NCBI RefSeq assembly: GCF_018294505.1
Contig: NC_057809.1
Location: 506,875,914-506,939,913 of the forward strand
Source of the DNA: Triticum aestivum
Taxonomy: Eukaryota > Streptophyta > Magnoliopsida > Poales > Poaceae
DNA length: 64,000 bases
Direction: 5' to 3'
The notes below the pieces were generated by a model. The model was not told the origin of the DNA and did not search any database. It worked only from the letters and a program-made list of their open reading frames with translations. A program made the translations under genes and the position numbers. Below, piece by piece: positions 48,538-58,250 of the stretch (position 1 is its first letter; each line of letters starts with the position of its first letter).

Positions 48538-51500
48538 TCAGGACTCTTCATCGCGACGGTTTGACGGTTGTGGATCAGTTGATGTAGGCACTTCTTCATC
48601 CCTCCCCAGACGCTGGAAATCAGCCGTTGACCAATCGATTCCGGTTAAAGCTTGGAACACTGCTTCCTCATGGATAAGATTGGAAGGGTTAATATCAGGG
48701 GCGTAAGTGTGCTTACGAATCGGAGGCACAAGTTCTTTGACTTCATGAATGTCGGCCGGCTGTCTTTTCCCTTCTGCATCATAAAACGGTTGAAAATGGG
48801 ACAAATCGGTATCCTCAGCCAACTTGCTGGCCGCTGGCCGCATCTATTTGGTCAGCCGCCGAAGATCATCATTGTCGAAGTTTGAACCGTCTTCTTTAAC
48901 GCCTGGGTATCCTTTAATAATATCCTCCGCTTCAAGGTCCGGAATCCAGGCCTTGGCTCGAATAAGGGCGGTTAAAGCTCCTGCTCTGGCAGCGGCTCTC
49001 TTCAACTCGGCAATACGGGCTGGTAACATGCCCAGCTTCTCAAGGGTCTCCTTAATCAAAGTTGGAGCCGGTTTGTTATAAGCCACCATGCTAATGGCCC
49101 GCTGAGACCCAGAGTATAGCTGCTCAACCAATGTATATGCCGCTTTGAGCTTCATCCTCATATCTACACCAAGATGAGCGATCCGAGTGCCTGTCAAAGA
49201 TTTTATCAACATTTTGGTTAATTTTAATATTCATTGACTGGCGCAACATACATAAGCAGGCACTTACCAAAGATAACAGAGGTCGTAGCATTGATTTGGC
49301 ATTTCAAACTGGCTAGTTCTTCAACCACTGGTTTCAGGGCTGCCTCGGCGTCTACAACTCTTTTGGTTAAGCCGGCTTTTTCGGTTTCCCATTCAGCACG
49401 CTCTTGGTTGAAGGATTCTTTCAGCTTTTCCATTCCGGCCAGGGCCTGGGTCAGCTCCTCTTTGGCTTTTGCAGCTTCAGCTTGTTGAGACTTCACATTT
49501 TCTTGCAAGTCAGAATTTCGGGCATCTTTGCTTCTCAGTTCAGTCTACAACATTGAAGGTATATTCAACAAACAACATATTTATGCACTAAGTATAAAGC
49601 ATATAACAAGTTATACACTTCATACTTGGGGGCTAATGCCTATTTGCTCTCAAATACTACACTCTATACAAGTCTCCAGAACAATGCAAGCATTATCCTT
49701 GACACTTGGGGGCTAATGTGCGTCTGTTCTAAAATGGCTGTGTGAATTAAAAACCGGATTAACTTGCCAAGTTAAACCAGCCTTTGGGGGCTATGCTGCA
49801 GAAAGTTATCTAATTTTCCAAGATGAGTCTTATCTATTATTGGCGACACGCCATTGCAAGGATCAATGATGGGATGCTTGAAGTGTTACAAAGACCCGGT
49901 TTGTGATTAACAATCATAAAACGGCCCTTGGGGGCTACTTGGGATAATGTTTCAGCTATAAATCAATATACAAAGGGAGAAGAATTTACCTCATATCGCT
50001 CTTTCATCAAGTTCACCAAACCGGCTTCATAATCCCGGTTTGAGTGCAGACGGTTCAAGAAGCCGGAATGAAGCTCATCAGTGTTAAGATGATCATAGTT
50101 TGATAAGTCGCTGCTCCATTTACCTTTATCCCAGGCAATTTGCTCTTCTTTGGCACTATGCTGAGCTAAAATGACGGGATGGCCATGAGAGCTGTGGCCT
50201 ATTCCAGTAATAATAACATCATCACCTTGGCCTTCAGGATTTTTGGTGGATGATGTTGGAATTTCATTGTCCTTCACCGGACTAGTCCGGTTTGGTTCTG
50301 CCGGTTCAGTATCGGGTGCGGCAGGCTCAGCATCTGTTGGTTCGTCGGTATGTTGACCTTCAAGGGGTGGATCATCAAAAGTAGCTTCAGGATGGGAGCC
50401 TTCCAGTTCACCCATCTGTTCCGGTTCACCCCTTGGTTCTTCTTCTTCGGTGATAGGGTCTTCTGGCGGATTGGTGACCCAAGCTTTCTTGCTGGGTCTG
50501 GCTTTGGCCTTGCAAACAGAATAAAAAAGGATTAACATCCTATTCAAAGGATTTAGGGCGCATTGAAAGGAAAGGTTTTTACAACTCACCTGGCCACAGT
50601 TTTCAAAGGGGGGAGTTGAGTTGCTGTTGATTCACCAGAACAAGAAGGAGGTGTCACCTGATAATTTGAATCGGATGGATTAAGAGGCTGTCTGAAATAA
50701 CGTGCCTTGGGGTAAGAATGGTCAGAAGTAGGAGAGACCTCAGACCGGCGTTTCCGAATCAGAGTGTCAGGTAAACCGGCTGAAGTGACCTGTTGGCCAC
50801 TGTGCCGGGTTGTCCGGCGAGCTTCATGCTGTTGAGTCTTCAAAATAAATGTTGGATCCAAGTGAGCAAGAGGATGAGAAAAGCTTACTTTCCGGATTGC
50901 TTGGCGAGTTTTTTGTGTTGGCATAGAGTCTAAACCGGAGGAAAGGGTAATTACCTCTACGTCATCAGCTTGACTAGCTTCTGCATCCTCCTAAGGAAGA
51001 TCATTGTTAGCAGATGCATAAAAAGAGAGCCAAGTGAGTCAAGTTCTACCTCAACTTCTGGATCATAAGTATCATCATCAAGCTCCATATTAATCCGGTC
51101 AGTCGTTTTCCGCTTTGACGTCTGTTCTACAGCTTTGGTCTTCGGGCAGGATGGCTTGACCGCTTTGTCTCCAGTTGGCTTTGCCGCTTTCTCTATGGAT
51201 TTCCGTTTCCAGAAGGGGTTGTTGCCCTATACATATAAAGAAGAAGGGTTACAGGTTGCATAAGTTCAAGATAGTAGAGATAAAGAGGGAGTATAATGCT
51301 TACAGCAGGTGGTTTGTTCTTGACATAGAAGGGACTCAGACCGGTTTGACTACAGACCAGTTCTGATTCATTCAGAATCTTCTTTACACCTTCAGTAACT
51401 TCTTCCTCAAATAATTGGATGTTGCAATGGCGTTGAGGGTCGTCAACCTCACCGGTATATTCACACATTAAACCGGGACGCCGACTTAGCGGCAAGATAC

Positions 51501-52191
51501 TCCAGGATATCCAGCAGCACACAAAATCCACGCCTATTAAACTGTTTGCCATAAAGGCCCGGAGCTTGGTGAGTTGAGGAGCGTATTTCGCCCTTTCTGA
51601 AGAGCCCAGGCGTTGTGGCATTGGGTGAGTATTGGATAATCTGTGCTCACGAAAACCGGGGAGGGGATTTTCATCCTCAGGCGAAGTGTCTCTGCAGTAA
51701 AACCATGTTTGGTTCCATTCCTTTGGGTGGCTATGATGTTTGGCATGAGGAAATTCCACTTCTTTCCGCTTTTGAATCGAGACACCACCAAGCTCGGTGT
51801 TCGGGCCATTTACAAACTCTGTGTGCCGGTTTAAGTGAAAGAAATCCCGGAACAATTCTGCAGTTGGTTCTTCTTGTAAATATACCTCACAGAAGACTTG
51901 GAAGTTGCATAAGTTGGAAACTGAGTTGGGACCAATATCTTGTGGATGCAGTTGAAAGCTGGCAAGCACATCTCGATAAAACTTCGACCCTGGTGGTTTG
52001 AAACCACGACCTATATGGTCAACAAAGACCACCACCTCGCCCTGCCCTGGGGTTGGAGGATTTTCTGTTCCTGGAACTCGCCATTTGGTCTCAGGTTTCT
52101 TAGGCAGAGAACCAATGCTAACCATCTCATTCAACTTAGCCTCAGTAACCCGGGAACGAGCCCAGTTGCAGGCAGTGAATTGTTTGGCCAT
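48538..52191 (-). pseudogene. Antisense accessory gene of element D (aORF), best preserved, multi-exon
   Basis: Opposite to the element. The first coding exon is 52,191-51,304 (296 codons, MAKQFTACNWARSRVTEAK), donor CTGCT|GTAAGC. Exon 51,226-51,050 (59 codons, GNNPFWKRKSIEKAAKPTGD) and exon 50,990-50,955 (12 codons, EDAEASQADDVE) follow, all in phase zero with AG/GT borders. Further open stretches: 50,924-50,586; 50,510-49,990 (acidic, EPNRTSPVKDNE); 49,508-49,266 (coiled coil, AGMEKLKESFNQERAEWETE); and 49,190-48,538 (helical, AELKRAAARAGALTALIRAK). A single TAG at 48,844-48,846 interrupts the last. The N-terminal domain aligns with those of B and C (VVVFVDHIGRGFKPP, NFQVFCEVYL). The exon junctions after 50,955 are not firmly fixed. 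Function is unknown. Confidence 0.75.
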
Positions 52192-52790
52192 TGCAAAGTG
52201 AACAAACTGAAAATGAAAGGCCGGTTTATAAATTACGTATGATTATATACAAGAGACAAGGGAGTAAGAAACATACTGATATGTGAAATGGCACAACCCG
52301 GAGACCAATGCAATAAGAGAAAAAGGTAATACCAGCACAGGATTACTCAAACACTGTTAAACCGGAGCATAATTATGAAGTTAAAATGCTCCTCTGGTTT
52401 ATCAGAGGGCTAATGGCATAGACTGCTTATACAAGGTCAAACCGCCTATATTGGTGCGAGGAGAAACGGATCTCACAGGAATGTAGAAACAGATCTCACA
52501 GTGATATATAAAACTTTTGGATCTAAGATAAGACAGAAAAGGAAAAATAATTGGATCTTGAAGGGATGCATAACTGAAGCAATTTATGACAGACTACATC
52601 AGTTCTTTGCGCATAAGGATTTGTGATGACCATGGTAGGTTAGCTACGGCAAGAGATACATCAAGCATGAAGTATCCATCTACATACTAAAGGAAGAACA
52701 TGGAAGAACAGCACTGATGAACTTCGGAAGAACTGCGAAGAACGTCGAAACCCTAGAACAGATCTATGGCGATAAAAGCAGAGAACTTAC

Positions 52791-52945
52791 CAGAGCTGGT
52801 GAGGAAGCGGAAAGGCTTCGCAGTATTCTGGTGCGTTCAGGGTGATGCAGCGGCTAGGGTCGGAGCAGGGGCGACGGTCGACGGTGGCGGCGGAGCTCCA
52901 GAGGCTGAGCGGCGCAAGGAAGATGACGCGAAGAGGCACGGGGGG
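52791..52945 (-). other. Probable non-coding first exon of the antisense gene in element D
   Basis: It runs from about 30 bp below the TATA box to a strong splice donor CTCTG|GTAAGTTC (exon end 52,791). GC-rich and without ATG in a useful frame. The intron would reach to just before 52,191. TSS position is inferred. Confidence 0.55.
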
Positions 52946-52971
52946 GGGGAGGTGAAAATGACCCCTCGGCC

Positions 52972-52981
52972 CTATTTATAG
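52972..52981 (-). promoter_or_regulatory. TATA box of the antisense gene in element D
   Basis: On the minus strand CCCTATAAATAGGGCC, a consensus plant TATA box. It is 264 bp inside the 3' LTR border, i.e. in the internal region, not in the LTR. Confidence 0.75.
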
Positions 52982-53105
52982 GGTGAAGCGATAAAACGGC
53001 AAGCACAGGAATCGAGGAGCCCAAAAAATGGATAAGTTAATAAATATGTCGCCTCTATGACTGAATATATATTAAATGAAGGTAATCTCCGACATCAATA
53101 GATGG

Positions 53106-53158
53106 ATGACGTCAGGGCGGTTTATCATAATTTTGAAGTATGACGTCGCGGCGGTTTA
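53106..53158 (-). promoter_or_regulatory. Duplicated TGACGTC/GGCGGTTTA motif upstream of the antisense promoter
   Basis: Two 19-bp copies at 53,106-53,124 and 53,140-53,158 match at 17 of 19 bases (plus-strand ATGACGTC(A/G)(G/C)GGCGGTTTA). TGACGTC is an ACGT-core site of the kind bound by plant bZIP factors. They lie 125-175 bp upstream of the TATA box. Confidence 0.5.
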
Positions 53159-53244
53159 CAAGATCAAAAGTGAAGATAGGAGAGAATATTTTTTCTAAGT
53201 ATGGAAGATTGACATGAACAAGTTCAAACCAATCTGGGGCCTAA

Positions 53245-53763
53245 TGTTGGGGATATTACTATTGGAGGTAAACCGGCCTTATGTAGCCGGGTTGACTCCT
53301 TAAAGATTAGAAGCCCATGAAGAGGTGAGGATAATGGCGCTTTAAGGAAGGCACAAGGCCCAAAGGCGGGCTATAGCCTGTAAATGTAAACCGACCTAGT
53401 CAAATAACTTGTATGATAAGATAGGGAGAGTAGAGACCGAACCGGACACGTTTATGATCCGGCTTCGGGACTCTGTAGTCCGGCGGGCGTCAACCTATGT
53501 ATATAAAGGGACGACCCGGCCACGGTTTAGGGACAGAGAACAACAACTCAAGAGCCAGACAAAGCGGATGCACTCCCTGGCCTTCGAAACCCTAGCAATA
53601 CCAATCACAACTAGACGTAGGCTTTTACCTTCCTTGAAGGGGCCGAACTAGTATAAAATTCCCCGTGTCCCTTTGTCCGGTTTAACCCCTTAAGCTAACC
53701 CGTAGCGATGGCTCCACGACTAAGTCCTTTCACAAGGACATCTGCCGTGACAAACCCACGACA
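53245..53763 (+). repeat. 3' LTR of element D
   Basis: Same ends and length as the 5' LTR less one base. It is followed by the GAACC duplication and the resumed integrase reading frame of C. Confidence 0.95.
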
Positions 53764-53768
53764 GAACC
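53764..53768. repeat. Right target-site duplication of element D
   Basis: GAACC, a perfect copy of 40,247-40,251. Confidence 0.95.
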
Positions 53769-53806
53769 TATGGAACGCGGCCAGGCTCCGAAGATTCTAC
53801 GCCTAG

Positions 53807-54614
53807 CACCGGACCCAGTGTTCATCCCCTTCCTCTGTCCATTTTTTATACATTATCTATCTTGTTTTTCTTTCTTTCTTTTATTCTTTCTCTAGGCCTT
53901 CAAAGGCCAACTTGCGCCTCGTTTGCACATTACAGATGCACTAGCCGCACTCATCATACCTGGGGGCTTCTTTCATAGAAGCTTGATTATTTATTTGGGC
54001 CTCGTGCCCCGCACATGTGTTATGCTTCCACATGTACCTTTTTTGCCATTGTATGCATCGATATGACTTAAGTTTTGGCAAGCTGGGTTGCCTGGCTCTT
54101 GTATTTATGCCCTAAGTTCCCGTTAATTCGGCTAGGGCATAAGGGGAGCACCTCTGCGATTGTTACTGCCGGGTCAGCCGGATGTGTACCTCAGACTGGG
54201 TGAAGCCGAAAGCTAGCATTCTTAAGGGAATATTCGGTCGGCGAACAAAAGATGCTTTTAATTTATTTTCCATATCTGCCCCCAGATGTTTTTTCCCGTG
54301 TTTCCTATCGCAGTCCAGACATGCACTTTAGGGCATGCTTACCCAGGGAAAGGAACCCTTAACGGAACTATTCTCCCTGGAAGATGTTTCTTACTACCCA
54401 TGTAATATAACATAACTAGTTGGGCACTTGTCTGTTCAAGCACCAATGACCCCTACGCCTGGTCTCCACGCATACCCCGGTTCTTATATAACTGAGCGGG
54501 CATTCGGATACACTCCAGACTATCGGGTCCCGAGGTTGAAGTGAAAAGGTCCGCCATGAAAAATGATCTACAATCCGGCTAGAAGGCATTATACATGTCA
54601 CTTTAATTACATAG
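53807..54614 (+). other. Element C non-coding region after integrase
   Basis: Closely matched by 63,371-64,000 of element E. It contains TGGGGGCTTC words and pyrimidine runs; no gene. Confidence 0.6.
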
Positions 54615-57388
54615 TCATGCAGACTGACTAAATTCCTCCTCTATACCATCCAACAGGTGGTCTAGCCTACAATCCTGTTGGGAATACTTTGCGGCTAATT
54701 CTACTTGCCCATAAACTAAGCTAACGGGGATCTCTTTTCCATCGGGCCCCACAGGTCCGACCTCGGCCATGTGATTTGGGTCAGCCTTGGTGTACCGCAT
54801 CTTCACCATGGCCCAGGCTTCTCGGGCACCTTGTCGGCAGGCCGATATCTTCCATAATCGGAAGCACCACCGTGCTCCCTTGAGCTTCTCCGTAAGCTTT
54901 GCAACACCTTCTGGCAGGGAGGCGGATGGCCACAAGGCCTGGGGAACACCTTGCATCACCTTCCGAACTTGTTCGTGCAGATGCGAGAGCTCGGATAGAA
55001 GATCACCTACAGACCCGGGCATTTCCTCCGCAGGACGACCTGTCAGCATACCCATAGACATAACACTGTTAGTCGGCTTCTTCGCCGAACTCCTTCAAAA
55101 GGATTCGTTCAAGCACTTACTGAAAATGCCGCGCCTAAGCCGCCTTTTCTCCTTCTCGTAGTCTACAAGCTGGGCTCGAACGTCTTTTAGTTACACGCTC
55201 AGCTTGACATTGGCGTCTTGGAGATTGTTTTTCTCCCGCCTAACCTCAGTTAGCACGCGTTTGCCAACCTCTAGCTGTCGCACGACATGCTGGTCCCCCA
55301 GATTTTCTCTGGATTCATCTGCAAAATCTATTGTTAGATCTGCAGCCACGCCGCACACTATATGGTAACCATCATTCTTTAAAGTAAATGTTACCAGCGG
55401 GAGGCTTTTTCGGTTCCTGCAATGCGACAACAGCAGCCCGCAGTTGGGTCTTGCATTCCTCCAGCTCCTGGGACAGCCTAGTATTCTTCTCTGTAAGAAC
55501 CTGCACAATAAAGATGATCCTTAAATCAGTTCTGCTAACTGTTTCAAGTCTCAGGGGCTACTGATACATATAAATCGCCAGATTTACTTACCCGTACATC
55601 CTTTACATACTGATCCGTGGCTCTGGCTAGACCATCTTGAGCAGCACGGAGGTACGCCTCTCTGGAATTTAAGGCATCAAATGCCTCTGGTGAGAAACAA
55701 GCGTCACGGAGTACGGCCCGGCGACGCCTATGATTCATGGTGCTTTCCACTTCTGAGTTAGTAGCAGATAATCTATACGCATCCTCTGTAGGGGATTATC
55801 CGGCGCCTGCCCCATATCGGCTTCCGCCTCTATGTCCGGACCTGGCGCCCGACTGGTGGAGGCGTGATCAGCAACATCGCTGGACATATTCCGGCGAGCG
55901 TTTTTTCTATTAAAGAAACATGGGCGTCATTACATTTTGAGAAAGACGAAAACCACGGAGCAGGGTTTTTATACCTTTGCGACGGCATCTCCGTCCTGAC
56001 CGCCTTCCTTTTTGGCCTACCCGGCCTCGGCGCCTCTTGTTGGCGAGTTGCTGCGGGTTCGGCAGGGCGTCCCGAATGCCTTCCCTGTAAAAAATGCCAT
56101 GTGTATATGGTGGGTGAAGTGTCTAAAAGGGGATCCTAGTTTTTGGAGTTGGGATTTTTTGGGTTTTCTTACGTGCGATGCAGGGAGTAGTCCGGGATAG
56201 TCGGCCGTAATGGCCACCATGGCATCGTCGCAGCTTAGCTGATAGAACTGCCGGTCTATCAGCTCCACGGAGATAACCGGATCTTCTTCAAGTCCGGAGT
56301 CGAGGGCCCGGTCAGGGTCCTCTGGTTGTGGAGAGGGGCTGCTGACCTCCTTTATGGCTTTTCGCAGTTCCTGCCGCAAACTAGCAAGGTGGATACTTAT
56401 GACAAATAATGCGGGAAGATGGAAGTAAGGGGATATAGCTTACCCATCTTGGAGGATTGTACATGGAGAATCCATCCCGTGGCTTGATGCGGGTGAACTC
56501 CTCCTCCTCTCCCTTGAAAAATTCGGACAGAATTTTGGCTAAAGCGGCAGCATCGCCCGGACCCTTATGCCCGTAGCGGGTGGCGTCATCTTCCCCGTTG
56601 AAACACCACAAGGGGTGCCCACGGTATTGAAGTGGTTGCACTCCCCGCATTATGCAAATCGACATAACTTCGATTATTGTCAATCCTGATTGAGCCAGTG
56701 CTTTGATCCGGTTCATCAGATAGAGGACTTCTCTGTTGTCTTCCACCTGGGGGCTCCGTGGGCGCCAACTTCGGCGCTTCTTCAGAGGAGCATTGTTGAA
56801 CTCAGGAAGACCCCGCCGAATAGGGTCCGGAAGGGGAACGTCCTCCATATAAAACCATTCTGAAGGCAAGTCTTCGGATGGCTTCTTCGGGGTACCGGAC
56901 AGGTATCCGGTATCGGCGATGCGCCATATTTCGGCTTCGCCCACTTGATAAAGTGATTACCTCTGTGTGCGAGGGACGAGGCAAAATAGCCTTTTCCACA
57001 GCTCGAAGTGAGCCTCGCAGCCTAGGAACAACTCGTAGAGAGCGACATAGCCGACGATATGTAGAAGGGATGCAGGGGTGAAATTGTGTAATTGGAGGCC
57101 GTAGAACTCCAGGAACCCGTGGAGGAACGGATGAATTGGGAATCTGAGTCCCCTTAGTAAATAAGGAACAAGGTATACCCGTTCCCCCATGGAGGGACAT
57201 GGAAAGCTCTCCGCTTGCTCCCCGCCATTGTAGGTGGCAAGCCCGGCTCAAACGGGCACCATATACGCCGGAGGGAGAAATCCCTTGGTCCACAGTTCGA
57301 CCAATCGACTGTGTGGGACTGAACAGCTCTCCCAATCACCGGGCTTAGGGCTACGGGGGCGGGGGGAGGAGCTGCGGAGGTCGGCCAT
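54615..57388 (-). pseudogene. Antisense accessory gene of element C (aORF), decayed
   Basis: Start ATG 57,388 (MADLRSSSPRPRSPKPGDWE). A TGA near 57,257 replaces an arginine codon before GLATYNGGEQ. The N-terminal domain (ERVYLVPYLLRGLRFPIHPF, LYELFLGCEAHFELW) aligns with that of B. A TAA follows VPRTQR near 56,960, and the frame then continues SLYQVGEAEIWRIADTGYLS to NPPRW, with donor G|GTAAGC near 56,440. Later exons: 56,370-56,190 (LRQELRKAIKEVSSPSPQPE), about 55,750-55,580, about 55,500-55,190 (coiled), and the final 55,061-54,615 (LHEQVRKVMQGVPQALW, CRQGAREAWAMVK) with a natural end near 54,615. Same order of domains as in B and D. Non-functional, role unknown. Confidence 0.75.
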
Positions 57389-57473
57389 GCTGGAATGGAT
57401 CTTTCCGAAACGCGCTCTGATGGATTCTCGCTGAGGGGAGGATGGTGTGGATCGGATCTAAGAATCCATATCC

Positions 57474-57483
57474 CTTTAATAGA
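57474..57483 (-). promoter_or_regulatory. TATA-like box of the antisense gene in element C
   Basis: On the minus strand TCTATTAAAGGGATATGG, about 90 bp upstream of the ATG. It parallels CATATAAAGGGATAAGG of element B. Confidence 0.5.
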
Positions 57484-57699
57484 CAATTTATTTATCTGGC
57501 TAGGGGGGCAAATGTAAAAATGCCCTGGTGACTCGTATTCATTCGACGCATGGGAGATAGCCCTTATTGGGCACGGAAGCCAAGAGGTTCAACGTTTATG
57601 GGGCCGGACATTGCTTACAAACACTTGGAAATTGGAGAAGAACCCGCCTTGCAATGCCGAATACAATACTGCGTGCCGGACTCATCGTCATTGAAGCCT

Positions 57700-57713
57700 G
57701 GTTCGGGGGCTAC
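57700..57713 (+). other. Polypurine tract of element C
   Basis: GGTTCGGGGGCTAC next to the LTR start at 57,714, the same tract as in B. Confidence 0.75.
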
Positions 57714-58203
57714 TGAGGGAGTTGAGGGAGTCCTGGATTAGGGGGTGTTCGGATAGCCGAACTATACCTTCAGCCGGACTCCTGGACTATGAAGATACAA
57801 GATTGAAGACTTCGTCCCGTGTCCGGAAGGGACTTTCCTTGGCGTGGAAGGAAAGCTTGGTGATACGGATATTCAGATCTCCTACCATTATAACCGACTC
57901 TATGTAACCCTAACCCTATCCGGTGTCTATATAAACCGGAGGGTTTTAGTCCGTAGGACAACATACACATCAACAATCATACCATAGGCTAGCTTCTAGG
58001 GTTTAGCCTCTCTGATCTCGTGGTAGATCTACTCTTGTACTACACATATCATCAATATTAATCAAGCAGGACGTAGGGTTTTACCTCCATTGAGAGGGCC
58101 CGAACCTGGGTAAAACTTCGTGTCCCTTGCCTCCTGTTACCATCCGGCCTAGATGCACAGTTTGGGACCCCCTACCCGAGATCCGCCGGTTTTGACACCG
58201 ACA
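57714..58203 (+). repeat. Middle LTR, shared as 3' LTR of C and 5' LTR of E
   Basis: The LTR start TGAGGGAGT is duplicated (57,714-57,722 and 57,723-57,731). It ends ACACCGACA at 58,203. PPT of C lies before it and a PBS after it, so it belongs to both internal regions. CTATATAAA is at 57,927-57,935. It differs from the LTR at 34,689 at roughly one base in ten. Confidence 0.9.
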
Positions 58204-58222
58204 TTGGTGCTTTCATTAAGAG
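58204..58222 (+). other. Primer-binding site of element E
   Basis: TTGGTGCTTTCATTAAGAG, one base different from that of C. Confidence 0.8.
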
Positions 58223-58250
58223 TTCCTCTGTGTCGTGACCATCAAGAAGG

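Larger units (their letters stand above)
40252..53763 (+). mobile_element. Element D: Tat-lineage Ty3/gypsy element, complete but defective
   Basis: LTRs of 520 and 519 bp differ at about 14 positions plus one indel (under 3%) and are flanked by a perfect GAACC duplication. Order: LTR, PBS, gag, protease, RT-RNase H-archaeal-type RNase H, integrase, then a 6-kb region with an opposite-strand multi-exon gene, then LTR. LTR and proteins differ from those of B/C/E, so it is a separate family of the same lineage. The coding region carries at least three stops and five frameshifts. Confidence 0.95.
34689..58203 (+). mobile_element. Element C: Tat-lineage Ty3/gypsy unit (LTR-internal-LTR), hosting element D
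   Basis: Plus-strand: LTR 34,689-35,162, PBS, gag-protease-RT-RNase H-second RNase H-integrase (interrupted at 40,251 by D and ending at 53,806), an opposite-strand gene 57,388-54,615, PPT, and an LTR 57,714-58,203 that is shared with E. The second, archaeal-type RNase H domain before integrase marks the Tat lineage. The coding region is broken many times. The two flanking LTRs differ by roughly 10%, far more than D's LTRs. Confidence 0.9.

Noticed and set aside
52941..52949. Long G-run near the antisense promoter as a quadruplex signal
   Set aside because: A single homopolymer run, prone to length error, is not enough to call a G-quadruplex.
57154..57486. Frame starting MSIKGIWILRS as the start of the C antisense gene
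   Set aside because: The N-terminal domain lies in another frame that begins at ATG 57,388, downstream of the TATA-like box; the longer frame is a shadow.
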